A program made the position numbers and the translations under genes. A stretch of DNA of 64,000 nucleotides, taken from a bacterium F11. Lineage in GTDB: Bacteria > Elusimicrobiota > Elusimicrobia > F11. This document shows positions 45,073-55,250 of the stretch, piece after piece; the first letter of the stretch is position 1; every line of letters begins with the position of its first letter. The notes beneath the pieces were generated by a model. It made no database searches. It was not told the DNA's origin and was given only the letters and a program-made list of their open reading frames with translations. The stretch lies in NCBI GenBank assembly GCA_002176905.1, contig MSYE01000111.1, positions 1 through 64,000 of the forward strand, in the 5' to 3' direction.

Positions 45073-45966
45073 ATGATGAAAAAACTGAAATTCTGTTTGG
45101 AGTACAGCGGAATCCTTGTCGTTGACCTGTTTTTTATCTGCTTGCCTGAGAATCTGGCTTTAAAATTGGGTGAATGGATTGGTTTGTTCTTCTGCTGGGT
45201 GATTCCCAAACGTCGGTCTCTGGTGATGGAGAATTTGAAACAGGCCTTTCCAGAAAAATCACTCCGTGAGATTAAAAGGATATCGGGACGTGTGTGGAGA
45301 AATTTGGGGCGTGTTGGTGTCGAATTTATCCGTGTTCCAAAAATAACCCCTTCAAATTATCAAGATTTTTTCTCTTATGAGGGGCAAGATCATATTGATC
45401 AAGCTCGATCTTTGGGAAAAGGTATTGTTATGGCCGGTTTTCATCTGAGCAATTGGGAATGGAGTGGTTTGGCTGCCCAATTTGATTTAAAAAATGTTGT
45501 TGCTATTGCCCGTCCGATGAAAAATCCCTATGTCGAGAACTGGATCCAAAGAAAAAGACAAGGGGCTGGAATGGATATTATTTTGCACCGTCAAGCGGTA
45601 CGGGCTTCCCTGAAGGCGATTAAGCAGAAGAAATCCGTTGCGATCTTAATGGATCAAAATCTCTATCAGGGGGGTGTATTTGTGGATTTTTTCGGTCGTC
45701 CCGCTGCCACCACCACCCTTCCCGCTCTTCTGCATAGCCGTACCGGTGCGCCTGTTTTGATTGCATACGGAATAAGGAAAGGAAAAAAGATTCAACTGAA
45801 TTATGGGAAACCGATTGATTTTCCAGAGGTAGAAGATCCTTCCGAAAGATTGCAGGTTTTTACACAAATTATTACCAAAGAAATTGAAAAGGTGATCCGG
45901 TCCAATCCGGAATATTGGTTTTGGATACACAACAGATGGAAAAGGAAACCATTAGAAACATATTAA
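45073..45966 (+). CDS. Lipid A acyltransferase (LpxL/LpxM family)
   Basis: 297 aa. N-terminal membrane anchor, then the acyltransferase signature FHLSNWEW (H124-x4-E129), MDQN near residue 194, FFGRPAATTTLPALL and the terminal YWFWIHNRWK, hallmarks of HtrB/LpxL. It adds a secondary acyl chain to Kdo-lipid A at the inner membrane. It directly follows lpxK and overlaps the next GT9 gene. Confidence 0.92.
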   Translation: MMKKLKFCLEYSGILVVDLFFICLPENLALKLGEWIGLFFCWVIPKRRSLVMENLKQAFPEKSLREIKRISGRVWRNLGRVGVEFIRVPKITPSNYQDFFSYEGQDHIDQARSLGKGIVMAGFHLSNWEWSGLAAQFDLKNVVAIARPMKNPYVENWIQRKRQGAGMDIILHRQAVRASLKAIKQKKSVAILMDQNLYQGGVFVDFFGRPAATTTLPALLHSRTGAPVLIAYGIRKGKKIQLNYGKPIDFPEVEDPSERLQVFTQIITKEIEKVIRSNPEYWFWIHNRWKRKPLETY

Positions 45967-46940
45967 TAGTGGTCTTGGATAACTTGGGGGATGTGGTTAT
46001 GGCGACTTCGGTCCTGAAACCACTTCGGTCTTTTTTCCCTGAGGCCAAAATCGGAATATGGACAAAAGCCTATGCCAAAGACCTTTTTGAGAATCATCCA
46101 GATGTAGACAGGGTTCATTTGTCTGATCCTTTTTGGGATACTGCTCCGGGACATCCAAAAGGATCTTTGGTCTCCTTTATCAACGTTTTAAAAGAGGTCA
46201 GAACCTGTCGCTATGATGTGGCCTTGGTGTTGAATACCGAATGGCGACGTTCGTTGGCTTGTTGGTTGGCGGGGATAAAAGAAAGGATTGGCTACCGTCG
46301 AAGAAAAAGCCGTTTGTTTTTAACAAAATCGTTTGAACCCTCCTTTCCTTTAAAACACGTTACAAACGACCATCGAAACTTAATAGAGAATTGGATGGGG
46401 CAAGAGGATTCTCATCAAGTTTGGATCCCTTATATAAATTTGTCTAATGAAAATGTAAGCCATGGAATTCAGTGGATACGCGAGAGGAAGCTGTCTCCCT
46501 ACCCTCTTGTCCTTTTTCATCCCTTCTCTGGCGATAAAGAAAAGAATTGGCCATTATCATATTGGTTCGACCTTATTGAGAGGCTCAATAAAAAGAAGAG
46601 GGATTTGCGATTTGTTATGATTTGCACGGCCATAGAGAACGCAAAAGTTAGGGAGGCGATGGGGGAATTCCCGGCTGATCTCTGTCAGATTTTGGTTGTT
46701 CCAAGTAAAAATTTAAAAGGGGTGATATCGATGTCGTCACTTTTTGTCGGAGGAGACTCTGGTCCCGGTCATCTCGCAGCAGCATTGGGGAAATCAACAC
46801 TTTCATTGTTTGGTCCATCTGATCCAATTCGGTACATTCCTTCAGGGGAAGGGGAACACCAGGTCATTCAACGTTATCCCCTAGCTGATCTACAAGGGGA
46901 TGAGGTTGAAAAAACCATTATGGAATTGGTAAGACATTGA
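45936..46940 (+). CDS. GT9 heptosyltransferase-like protein
   Basis: 334 aa from ATG 45936 (31-base overlap with the acyltransferase). GT9 blocks: VVLDNLGDVVMATSVLKPLR, LFHPFSGDKEKNWP, FVGGDSGPGHLAAALGK and SLFGPSDPIRY. A second heptosyltransferase beside WaaF is consistent with a two-heptose inner core (WaaC-like role), but the donor is not certain. The stop overlaps the next start (TTGA). Confidence 0.86.
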   Translation: MEKETIRNILIVVLDNLGDVVMATSVLKPLRSFFPEAKIGIWTKAYAKDLFENHPDVDRVHLSDPFWDTAPGHPKGSLVSFINVLKEVRTCRYDVALVLNTEWRRSLACWLAGIKERIGYRRRKSRLFLTKSFEPSFPLKHVTNDHRNLIENWMGQEDSHQVWIPYINLSNENVSHGIQWIRERKLSPYPLVLFHPFSGDKEKNWPLSYWFDLIERLNKKKRDLRFVMICTAIENAKVREAMGEFPADLCQILVVPSKNLKGVISMSSLFVGGDSGPGHLAAALGKSTLSLFGPSDPIRYIPSGEGEHQVIQRYPLADLQGDEVEKTIMELVRH

Positions 46941-48187
46941 TAACCAAACTCTCACAATCACGGTCTTATCTTTATTTGGGTTTGGGATTGGCCTTGGCAT
47001 TGTCCATTTCCTTCTCTTTAATATTGGGTGCCATCCTACTGGTATTGTGGGGAATATTGGCGCTCCATCAGAAAGAGAAAATCTCTTGGAATTCTTCATC
47101 TGTTGCTCTTCCTCTTCTCCTTTTTTTCTTGTGGGGAATCCTTGTTTCGGTGATGATGGGCTCAACTTCCCTGCGGAAAGCCGCTAGTGTCCAGAGTGCC
47201 TTTCTATTGTTTTTCCTCTTTGCCTATGGAAGTCGATGGGACGATATTAAATCTTTGATTTGGGGATTTGGAATTGGGGCGGTTATCGCTGGACTTTGGG
47301 GATTCTTCCAGCAAATTTCTCAAATCAATTTTATTCCCTTGGTCCCTTTCGAGTGTCCTTCCTATGCGTCTGGTTGGCCTTCCTGGTTGATTTCTTCTTT
47401 GGCTTTGCGCAATGGAAGGGCGGTTGGTTCCAGAAGTCATCCTTTAACCTATGCTGAAACCTTGCTTCCTGCCTTTTTCTTGGTGGCCATATTGATGTTT
47501 ATCCTTTTTAAGAGAAGAGATTATTCCATTTGGTCTCATCTCCTTCTATGGGTGAGCCTGATATCGATAACAATTGGAATTATTTTGGCCCAAGGTCGGG
47601 CTGTTTGGTTGGGTGTGTTGGTGGGAAGTATTCCTTTTGGTTTGGTATTTTCCAGACGGGGGCGCCTTTTTTTTTATGGGGGAATCATTTTGTTTATTTT
47701 CTTCATTCTATTTTCATTTCCTAATTTAAAGGGAAGAGCTCTTACGATTTTTGCACCCTGTCAAGGAAGCCAGTCTGACCAAATATCCCGTTCCATGCGG
47801 TTCTATTTATGGGAAGACGCATTTAGAAAGATCAAGGAAACCCCGGTGATGGGAGTGGGGCTAAGAGGTGTTGCCCTGAAGATTCAATCCCAAGAAATTA
47901 AAGATGACCGGACATGGTCAGAAACCCACAACATTTTTCTTCAAGTGTTATTGGAACGAGGAATTATCGGATTGGGTCTATATCTTTGGCTACTTATTTG
48001 TGCCTTTAGGATATTATGGCAGCTACCTCAGCCGTGGCGTCAGGCAACCTTGAGTATATTTATTGCCTTTATAATTATTGGCCTAACCGAATCTTGGGTA
48101 AATGATAAAGAAATATCACTCCTGTTTTGGTCGTTCTTGGGATGTTGTGAATTCCTTCGTTTTCAATATTTGGGAGCCAAGAAATGA
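46937..48187 (+). CDS. O-antigen ligase/polymerase-family membrane protein
   Basis: 416 aa, TTG start overlapping the previous stop. About eleven helices. The ligase family loop GVGLRGVALKIQ and SETHNIFLQVLLERGIIGLGLYL are present, with RSHPLTYAETLLP in the earlier loop. Unlike the two copies near 20-26 kb it has no TPR domain and is of normal WaaL length. It sits inside the core/lipid A operon, so it is the best candidate for the true WaaL ligase. Confidence 0.82.
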   Translation: MITKLSQSRSYLYLGLGLALALSISFSLILGAILLVLWGILALHQKEKISWNSSSVALPLLLFFLWGILVSVMMGSTSLRKAASVQSAFLLFFLFAYGSRWDDIKSLIWGFGIGAVIAGLWGFFQQISQINFIPLVPFECPSYASGWPSWLISSLALRNGRAVGSRSHPLTYAETLLPAFFLVAILMFILFKRRDYSIWSHLLLWVSLISITIGIILAQGRAVWLGVLVGSIPFGLVFSRRGRLFFYGGIILFIFFILFSFPNLKGRALTIFAPCQGSQSDQISRSMRFYLWEDAFRKIKETPVMGVGLRGVALKIQSQEIKDDRTWSETHNIFLQVLLERGIIGLGLYLWLLICAFRILWQLPQPWRQATLSIFIAFIIIGLTESWVNDKEISLLFWSFLGCCEFLRFQYLGAKK

Positions 48188-48768
48188 AAACACAACGCAG
48201 GTATCCCGCTGTTTTTCTTGATCGAGATGGAACCATCCTTAAAGAACGTGGATATTTGAAGGAAGCCCATAAAATGAAGTTCTATCCTTTTGTTTTTCGG
48301 GCCTTACGGTCGCTTCAGAAAAAAGGATTTCGTTTGATCCTCATTACCAATCAATCCGGAATTGGTAGGGGATACTTTACGCGTTTGCAAATCGACAGGA
48401 TTCACAAGTGCTTTGGTAAAGTTCTTAAGCGTCACGGGATAAAATTGGCAGGGATTTATCTTTGTCCTCATCACCCAAGAGCCGGATGTTCTTGTCGCAA
48501 ACCCAAGCCAGGGCTAATTAAGAAGGCAGCCAAGGCCCACTCGCTTGATGTAAAGCGATCCTATATGATAGGTGATCAGCTACGCGATATGAGATTGTCA
48601 CGTGCGGTCAACACCAAAGGAGTGCTGGTTCTAACAGGGGCGGGACGCTTGTCTCAAGAAAAGGCAAAAGTGTGGGCAAACAAAGTCACATCGAATTTGT
48701 TGACCGCCAGCCAATGGATCTTATCGGATTGCTGCTGTGCAGATCGGAGAATAAATGAAAAAAATTGA
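48184..48768 (+). CDS. gmhB: D,D-heptose 1,7-bisphosphate phosphatase GmhB-like (HAD)
   Basis: 194 aa. HAD motif I FLDRDGTI, motif II ITNQSGIGRG, the GmhB zinc loop CPHHPRAGCSCRKPKPG (two CxH/CxC pairs) and motif IV MIGDQLRDM. It removes the C7 phosphate in ADP-heptose synthesis, fitting the heptosyltransferases and the HldE-type kinase in this window. ATG start in a 4-base overlap with the ligase-like gene. Confidence 0.93.
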   Translation: MKTQRRYPAVFLDRDGTILKERGYLKEAHKMKFYPFVFRALRSLQKKGFRLILITNQSGIGRGYFTRLQIDRIHKCFGKVLKRHGIKLAGIYLCPHHPRAGCSCRKPKPGLIKKAAKAHSLDVKRSYMIGDQLRDMRLSRAVNTKGVLVLTGAGRLSQEKAKVWANKVTSNLLTASQWILSDCCCADRRINEKN

Positions 48769-50878
48769 TCGAAAAAACATCATTTTTTCGCTCGCCTTGC
48801 TTGCCATTATTGTTTTTCAGGGATTGGTACTCAATCATTGGGCTGCAAAAGATACCAGGCCCTCCGAATGGGACCAGTCCATTCATATTTTGCGGGCCAT
48901 GGAATATGAAGAGACCGTTCAAGATGTGGGATGGCGCGCTTTTCTTCAGCCAGCTTATTTTGATTACCCTCCTTTTTATCACGCCAATCTTATATGGGCA
49001 TTGGGGATTGTAGATGACGCCAATGACGCAGGAGCCCTTGTTAATTTTATCTTCTTTGTTGTTCTCATTATTTCCGTCTTTCTTATAGGGGCTCATTTCT
49101 TTGATCGCTTCCGCGGCTTGGCTGCCGCTTTTCTGGTGTCCTGCTATCCCATTGTCATTAAAATGAGTCGTCAAACATTGATCGATTTTGCTCTCCTATC
49201 TTTTGTTGTATTAAGTATTTATTTGTTGATAAAAACGGAAAATTTCCGTCGACTTTATTGGTCAGTTGGACTTGGTGTTGTTTTTGGGTTGACTATGTTG
49301 TTGAAGTGGACGGCGTTTATTTATATCAGTGGCCCTCTTGTTTTGGCATTGTATCAGGGAATTAAGAAAAGGTATTTCCTCTCAATTGGGTTGATGGTTC
49401 TCTCTTTGTGCCTTGTTGCGGCACCTTGGTATTTGTGTAATTTGTTTCTGGTTTTCGAGCAATTGCTCGATGCCACGACGCAGCATCCGGCAAGTGGGGT
49501 TTATTTCGGACGGTGGTTTAATTGGCTTTGGTATCCCATTACCCTTATCGACCAGATTAATATCTTTTTTGTTCTGTTGTTTATTCCGGGTGTCATTCAA
49601 TCAATCAGGAAACGTAAACATCTCTTCTTATGGCTTTGGCTCATTGTTCCTTTTGTTCTTTTTTCTCTCTTGTCGAATAAGAACATTCGCTACACGATGC
49701 CTGTTTTGCCTGCGGTGGCTCTTCTGAGTGTGTCCTGGATTTCAATTAAAAATCAAAAATTATTCTGGGTTTTTTTGTCGGTCATTCTTTTTGTTTTTAT
49801 TGTTTTTTTACGGTCTCCACATTCGCGCGGAAGTCTTGTTTATGGGGCTGCCAAGGTCACGTTATTTCCAGTGGATCGCCCTTACCCTGCCGATTGGAAA
49901 CACAACGAGATTATTGATTTTGTTGTTCATAATCGAAAAAAAGAAGATCCTTTTACACGGGTGGTGACCCTGTCCAATGTTCCTACCTTTCATAGTCGAA
50001 CCCTTGAAGTTACGCTAAAAAGAAAGGGGATCAAGAATTGCTCGTTTCGAGGCCCTTCTCGTCGAAGATGGATGGAGTTTAGTGAGTTTATCTTGCTTAA
50101 AAAAGGAAATTTGGGCCCCCCAAAAAGTATCGGTCGCATTCAACGGTGTGTTGAGGTAATAAAAGATTCGCCAGATTGGTTTTCCCAGGTTTATAAAGAG
50201 GTGGGAAGATGGCGGCTCCCTGACCATTCTGATGCTGTTTTGTTTCAGGCTCAACCCGATCCTGTGATGGATATGAATCTAGGCCTTTTCAACTTCTCCG
50301 TTGATGAAATGGTGATTGGCCGAATTCGGGCAGAAGGGGTTCAATTAAAAGCCATCCCTTCCTCTTTAGAAGATGTTGCGAGAGGGCATCTTGCTGAGCT
50401 CTCCTTATCTTCTCAAAAGGTAGAATATAAAGATCTTACATTTGAGGATGTTAATTTGACTTTGATTAATCCCCAGGTTAATCTTCCCCTTTTCTTAGAA
50501 GAGCAAAAGATCGAATTCTTGCGTTTGGGACGATTGAAACCAGAAGGGACAATTAACACCAAGTCCCTTTTGGCTTATGCGGATAGAAAATGCAAATGGT
50601 TAAAGGATCCACATATTTTCTTTGGGGATTCTCATATCTTAATTCGCGGAAAAGTAGCCCTGTTCCCAATTGAATTGGGAGCCAACATTGAAGTTAGAGG
50701 GCGAACCCTTGAAACAAAATTAACACGGTTTCGAATTGCTCATATCCCAATTCCATTGTTTCTTTTTGGTTCCATAACTGATCAACAAGTGGACTTAAAT
50801 CCCAATAGGGAAATGCCATTTTATTTTGACTTAAAAAATATTCGAGGTATGGGGGAGCAACTGAGGTTAGAAACATGA
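48755..50878 (+). CDS. GT39/ArnT-like glycosyltransferase fused to a DUF2993-like domain
   Basis: 707 aa. The first ~370 residues hold about ten helices of the PMT/ArnT type, with SEWDQSIHILRA and YFDYPPFYH in the first loop, SRQTLIDF and LSNKNIRYTMP. Residues about 490-707 are soluble beta-rich sequence (GLFNFSVDEMVIGRIRAEGV ... VDLNPN) resembling DUF2993/LmeA lipid-binding proteins. The combination is unusual. It may bind the lipid acceptor or donor at the periplasmic face; that role is inferred. It overlaps gmhB by 14 bases and the DUF3108 gene by 4. Confidence 0.8.
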   Translation: MKKIDRKNIIFSLALLAIIVFQGLVLNHWAAKDTRPSEWDQSIHILRAMEYEETVQDVGWRAFLQPAYFDYPPFYHANLIWALGIVDDANDAGALVNFIFFVVLIISVFLIGAHFFDRFRGLAAAFLVSCYPIVIKMSRQTLIDFALLSFVVLSIYLLIKTENFRRLYWSVGLGVVFGLTMLLKWTAFIYISGPLVLALYQGIKKRYFLSIGLMVLSLCLVAAPWYLCNLFLVFEQLLDATTQHPASGVYFGRWFNWLWYPITLIDQINIFFVLLFIPGVIQSIRKRKHLFLWLWLIVPFVLFSLLSNKNIRYTMPVLPAVALLSVSWISIKNQKLFWVFLSVILFVFIVFLRSPHSRGSLVYGAAKVTLFPVDRPYPADWKHNEIIDFVVHNRKKEDPFTRVVTLSNVPTFHSRTLEVTLKRKGIKNCSFRGPSRRRWMEFSEFILLKKGNLGPPKSIGRIQRCVEVIKDSPDWFSQVYKEVGRWRLPDHSDAVLFQAQPDPVMDMNLGLFNFSVDEMVIGRIRAEGVQLKAIPSSLEDVARGHLAELSLSSQKVEYKDLTFEDVNLTLINPQVNLPLFLEEQKIEFLRLGRLKPEGTINTKSLLAYADRKCKWLKDPHIFFGDSHILIRGKVALFPIELGANIEVRGRTLETKLTRFRIAHIPIPLFLFGSITDQQVDLNPNREMPFYFDLKNIRGMGEQLRLET

Positions 50879-51744
50879 CCCATAGGAAAGAAAAAACGCC
50901 TTTCCGGATCAAAATTGGTGTTCTTATTGGCTCTTTGTTGTTTTTGGTGCCATCATCATCATCTTTGCCTCAAGATGTTCAATCATCCCCTTCTAAGGTT
51001 TCGGTTGATCTCACAAAATTAAAAGCGGTTGAAAATCAACCATTTGGTCCTGGCGAGAGATTCAAATTTATCATTAAGTATCAATTTGTTGGTGCAGGAC
51101 ATTCCACCTTGGAGACAAAATGGGGTGAAATGAAAGATGGGCGACCAACGCTTCAATTTGTTTCTAACGCGAAATCAAATGACTTTATCGATGTTTTTTT
51201 TAAGGTTAGAGATTTTAATGCGTCTACCGTTGATGCCTTGACCTTGGCTTCTCTCCATTTCCATCAGAATTTAAGGGAAGGACATTACAGAGTGGTTCGA
51301 AATACCACAATTGATTATTCCAGTGGCACATTTAATTATGAACGCAGATATAAGGGGAGAACCAGTCATCATAGTGGAACCGTATCCGAGCCAGTAAGTG
51401 ATATTCTCGCCTCCTTTTTCTATGCCCGAACGCTTCCCTTGGAATTGGGGAAGTCATATTCAATTCGTGTTTTTTCAAATAAGAATGTTTATTCTCTTAA
51501 GGTTGATGTTGATGATCGGCTTCATGACGTGAAGGTTCCGGCTGGCAGATTTGAATGTCTTCGGTTAACACCCCACGTCATAGGAGATGGAATCTTTAAA
51601 GGAAAGGAAAAAGGGAAAATGTTTCTGTGGTTAACCAATGACGACATCAGAATGCCTGTTCTGATTCGTTCAAAGGTTTTTATCGGCGCTTTTGATGCGG
51701 AATTGATGGAATATGTACATGCCCATGCGGAACCGGAAAAGTAA
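50875..51744 (+). CDS. DUF3108 family envelope protein
   Basis: 289 aa. An N-terminal hydrophobic signal (about 12-32) is followed by a DUF3108 domain: FGPGERFKFIIKYQFVGAGHSTLE, VRDFNAST, DILASFFYARTLPLELG and VPAGRFECLRLTP. It is a periplasmic or outer-membrane beta-rich protein of unknown function, often near LPS genes. ATGA overlap with the GT39-DUF2993 gene, then 132 bases before the heptose kinase. Confidence 0.88.
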   Translation: MTHRKEKTPFRIKIGVLIGSLLFLVPSSSSLPQDVQSSPSKVSVDLTKLKAVENQPFGPGERFKFIIKYQFVGAGHSTLETKWGEMKDGRPTLQFVSNAKSNDFIDVFFKVRDFNASTVDALTLASLHFHQNLREGHYRVVRNTTIDYSSGTFNYERRYKGRTSHHSGTVSEPVSDILASFFYARTLPLELGKSYSIRVFSNKNVYSLKVDVDDRLHDVKVPAGRFECLRLTPHVIGDGIFKGKEKGKMFLWLTNDDIRMPVLIRSKVFIGAFDAELMEYVHAHAEPEK

Positions 51745-51876
51745 AATATCGAGATTGAGAAACTTTCCCCAATTGGAGAAGTTCTGGCTTGACCCCTTCC
51801 CCGGTGATTTGGTAAACAAAGAAGTCCCCGCTTATGAGGTGGACAAATACCAGGAAAAGTCTAACCTTCCACGAAT

Positions 51877-52893
51877 TTGGTTAATATTAGAACCACAAAT
51901 ATAAAAAAGAATCGACTATTAAAATGGGTTGAGAAGTTTACAAATATCCCCATTTTGGTGGTTGGGGATCTTATGCTTGATCGGTCCATTTGGGGGTCCG
52001 TTGAGCGCATATCTCCAGAGGCTCCTGTGCCTGTCGTTACCGTCAATAGAGATGAACGAACAGCCGGAGGGGCTGGTAACGTGGTCTACAATTTGGCCCA
52101 ACTTGGCGCCCTTCCCACCCTGATCTCCGTATGTGGCAATGATCCTGCGGGAGAAGAAATTATCCGTGATTTCCGAATTCGATCCCTTAATACACAGAAC
52201 ATCCTCGTTGATGATGATCGACCCACCATCCGAAAGATTCGCGTGATCGCCGGACAACAACAAATCGTTAGGGTTGATTTTGAGAAAAAAGATCGATTGT
52301 CATCAAGTTTGCTTCGCCAATTAAGAGCCACCATAAAAGATCAAGCCTCCCTCAACCGTGCCGTCATTATTTCAGATTATGGGAAGGGTGTTATTTCGGT
52401 GCCGGTTATCAAACAAGTTTTAAAAGAAGCGAAGAGAAGAAAAATGGTGGTCACTGTTGATCCGAAGGTTGAGCATTTTCAGAATTATCGCAGCGTGGAT
52501 TGCATAACGCCAAATGTGAAAGAGGCCATTGAGGGAATGCGTGTTCATCCTCCGAAAAACGAGGAAGGATTTTTGGATTTGGGAAAAAGAATCATAAAAA
52601 AGTTAAAAACCCAATCCCTTTTGATGACCCGAGGGGAAAAGGGTATTCTTCTTTTTCGTAAGAATGCTCCCTCCGTTTCGATCCCCGCCCAAGCCCGGGA
52701 AGTATTTGATGTGACGGGTGCGGGGGATACCGTGGTTTCGGTTTTTACGCTTGCGCGGGCTGTTGGGGCTCCCTATGAGGAGGCAGCCCAAATTGCCAAT
52801 TTTGCTGCGGGAATCGTGGTGGGAAAATTGGGAACGGCCTGTGTGACCCGCAAGGAGCTCCATCAAACGATTCGGCAATACAGGGGAGAGTAA
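51877..52893 (+). CDS. hldE: D-glycero-beta-D-manno-heptose-7-phosphate kinase (HldE N-terminal type)
   Basis: 338 aa, kinase domain only, so equivalent to HldA/RfaE1; the adenylyltransferase half is absent here and must lie elsewhere. PfkB fold: VVGDLMLDRSIWGSVERISPEAPVPV, RTAGGAGNVVYNLAQLGA, ISDYGKGV, TPNVKEA and DVTGAGDTVVS with the catalytic Asp. It makes heptose-1,7-bisphosphate, the GmhB substrate. TTG start at 51877. The 132-base gap before it may hold a promoter, but none is convincing. Confidence 0.92.
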   Translation: MVNIRTTNIKKNRLLKWVEKFTNIPILVVGDLMLDRSIWGSVERISPEAPVPVVTVNRDERTAGGAGNVVYNLAQLGALPTLISVCGNDPAGEEIIRDFRIRSLNTQNILVDDDRPTIRKIRVIAGQQQIVRVDFEKKDRLSSSLLRQLRATIKDQASLNRAVIISDYGKGVISVPVIKQVLKEAKRRKMVVTVDPKVEHFQNYRSVDCITPNVKEAIEGMRVHPPKNEEGFLDLGKRIIKKLKTQSLLMTRGEKGILLFRKNAPSVSIPAQAREVFDVTGAGDTVVSVFTLARAVGAPYEEAAQIANFAAGIVVGKLGTACVTRKELHQTIRQYRGE

Positions 52894-52897
52894 TAGT

Positions 52898-53632
52898 GTG
52901 ATTTCCTCTTCTTCTGTTCTAGGTGTCATTCCGGCTCGATACGGTTCAACCCGGTTTCCAGGAAAACCGCTGGCCCCCTTGCTTGGGCGACCGATGATCG
53001 CATGGGTTTTTCAGCAAGCGAAAAAGGTTTTACGTCATGTCGTTGTTGCAACAGATGACAAAAGAATTCAACGTGCGGTGCAACAATTTGGAGGCGTGGC
53101 CATTATGACACCGAGGTCTTGTCAGAGTGGGACAGACCGCATGTACCATGTTTCAAAAAAGATGAAGGCCCGTTATTATGCCAATATTCAAGGTGATGAG
53201 CCTCTTCTTCATCCGAGAACAATAGAAAAAACTGTGGCGCTTGCACTCAAGCGAAAGAAAATCTCAACTGCCGCCACCCATTTGACATCAAGAGACTTAA
53301 TGGACCCTCATGTTGTAAAAGTCGTTACCAATCAAGACGGAGAAGCTCTTTATTTTTCGAGGACAACGCCGGTTACACGCTCAAAAGGTGCCATCCCACC
53401 GGGTTTGTATAAACATCTTGGGATTTATGTTTATCCAAAAGAGGATCTTGGTAAGTTTGTTCGTTATCCTATTGCCCCGTTGGAGAAGTCCGAACGCTTG
53501 GAGCAAATGAGGGCTCTTCATTATGGGTTGCCGATTTGTGTGGCTTTGACCAAATTCGATTCTGTCGGGGTCGATACCCCAAAAGACTTGAGGCAAACAG
53601 AGAAATGGTTAAAAAGGAAATTAAAGAAATGA
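52898..53632 (+). CDS. kdsB: CMP-Kdo synthetase (3-deoxy-manno-octulosonate cytidylyltransferase)
   Basis: 244 aa. It activates Kdo with CTP. Family blocks: [50 protein letters not shown] and [12 protein letters not shown] start just after GGGGAG, 4 bases past the heptose kinase. First of the Kdo genes in the superoperon with kdsA and kdsC. Confidence 0.96.
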   Translation: MISSSSVLGVIPARYGSTRFPGKPLAPLLGRPMIAWVFQQAKKVLRHVVVATDDKRIQRAVQQFGGVAIMTPRSCQSGTDRMYHVSKKMKARYYANIQGDEPLLHPRTIEKTVALALKRKKISTAATHLTSRDLMDPHVVKVVTNQDGEALYFSRTTPVTRSKGAIPPGLYKHLGIYVYPKEDLGKFVRYPIAPLEKSERLEQMRALHYGLPICVALTKFDSVGVDTPKDLRQTEKWLKRKLKK

Positions 53633-53651
53633 TAATCGGAGAAAAGATTTT

Positions 53652-55250
53652 ATGACAACAAAATTTATTTTTGTTACGGGTGGTGTTGTTTCCTCTCTCG
53701 GAAAGGGGATCACAGCCGCGTCATTGGGTCGGCTTTTAAAATCAGGAAATCTTAAAGTAACCATGATGAAGCTGGACCCGTATTTGAATGTTGATCCTGG
53801 GACCATGAATCCCTATCAACATGGAGAGGTTTTTGTCACAGCGGATGGAGCCGAAACCGATTTGGATTTGGGGCATTATGAACGTTTTCTCGACCAGAAT
53901 ATGTTTCGTGAAAACAATTGCACCGCTGGGCAAATTTACGACACCATTCTCAGTCAGGAAAGGAAGGGGGAATTTCTTGGGAAAACAGTTCAAGTCATTC
54001 CTCATGTCACAACCGAGATAAAAAATCGTATTCGTCAAGCCGCAGAAGACTTTAACATCATTATTGTGGAGGTGGGGGGGACTGTTGGCGATATTGAATC
54101 TCTTCCCTTCTTAGAGGCCATCCGTCAGATTCGTCTCGACGTGGGGAGGGACAATGTCCTTTATGTTCATGTTACCCTCATCCCTTATATCAAAGCCTCT
54201 GAAGAACTAAAAACAAAGCCGACCCAGCATTCCGTCGGAAAATTGAGAGAAATTGGAATTGAGCCGGACATCTTGGTTTGTCGAACAGACCGGGAGTTAA
54301 ATCGGGAGCTCAAAGAAAAACTGGCCCTATTCTGTTCTGTGCCCAAAGAGGCCGTCATTGAGGCCCATGATGTTAAAAGTATTTACGAGGTTCCTTTGAT
54401 GTTTCAGCGCCAGGGTTTGGAGGAACAAGTTTTGATGCTGTTGCGACAGCGGAGTTCGCATCGTGATTTGGATGATTGGCGGAATCTGGTGGAGAGGCAG
54501 AACTCTCCACAGGCTCATGTCACCATTGCTGTCGCAGGGAAATATGTCGAGGTACGAGATGCCTATAAATCCATATCTGAAGCCATTTTGCATGGTGCGA
54601 TTGCCAATCGCGCCAAAGTTGAAATTCGATATATTGATGTGGATAGCCCTGGTCTAGAGGAACAGCTATCGTCGGTTCATGGTATTCTCATTCCCGGAGG
54701 TTTTGGAACGCGGGGAATTGAAGGGAAAGTGAATGCTGTTCGAATTGCCCGTGAGAATAAGATTCCCTTTTTTGGAATTTGTTTGGGGATGCAGTGTGCT
54801 GTCATCGAGAGTGCACGTAACGTTGCCAAATTAAAACGGGCCAATTCAACGGAATTTGATAAGAAATCCCCGTATCCGGTGATCAGTCTCTTGGAAGAGC
54901 AAAAGAAAGTGAAAAATATTGGGGGGACCATGCGGCTAGGCGCGTATCCTTGTCAAATAAAGAGGGGATCAAAGTCCTATTCTCTTTATGGAAAAGTGCG
55001 TATTCAAGAGCGACACCGACATCGTTTTGAATTTAATGTTCATTATCGAAAAAAATTGGAAAAAGCTGGACTTTATGTTGTGGGAGAATGCCCATCCAAT
55101 CGCCTTCCTGAGATCATTGAGTTAAAGGACCATCCCTTCTTTATCGGTGTTCAGTTTCATCCAGAGTTCCAATCAAGGCCTTTAAGTCCCCATCCCCTCT
55201 TTAAAGGGTTTATTGCAGCCAGTCTAAAGAGGAGTATGAAGGAATTATGA
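53652..55250 (+). CDS. pyrG: CTP synthase
   Basis: 532 aa. It converts UTP to CTP with glutamine. Synthetase domain [42 protein letters not shown]; amidotransferase domain with nucleophile Cys377 in [11 protein letters not shown] and the C-terminal HPEFQSRP. Its position between kdsB (which uses CTP) and kdsA is a common deltaproteobacterial-type order. kdsA starts in its ATGA stop. Confidence 0.97.
   Translation: MTTKFIFVTGGVVSSLGKGITAASLGRLLKSGNLKVTMMKLDPYLNVDPGTMNPYQHGEVFVTADGAETDLDLGHYERFLDQNMFRENNCTAGQIYDTILSQERKGEFLGKTVQVIPHVTTEIKNRIRQAAEDFNIIIVEVGGTVGDIESLPFLEAIRQIRLDVGRDNVLYVHVTLIPYIKASEELKTKPTQHSVGKLREIGIEPDILVCRTDRELNRELKEKLALFCSVPKEAVIEAHDVKSIYEVPLMFQRQGLEEQVLMLLRQRSSHRDLDDWRNLVERQNSPQAHVTIAVAGKYVEVRDAYKSISEAILHGAIANRAKVEIRYIDVDSPGLEEQLSSVHGILIPGGFGTRGIEGKVNAVRIARENKIPFFGICLGMQCAVIESARNVAKLKRANSTEFDKKSPYPVISLLEEQKKVKNIGGTMRLGAYPCQIKRGSKSYSLYGKVRIQERHRHRFEFNVHYRKKLEKAGLYVVGECPSNRLPEIIELKDHPFFIGVQFHPEFQSRPLSPHPLFKGFIAASLKRSMKEL

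Noticed and set aside
48686..49174. 162-codon minus-strand frame opposite gmhB and the GT39-like gene
   Set aside because: Antisense shadow of two well-supported, overlapping forward genes.
51713..51904. 63-codon forward frame bridging the DUF3108 and heptose-kinase genes
   Set aside because: It overlaps both real genes in another frame and has no ribosome site; it could be a decayed remnant, but nothing supports that.
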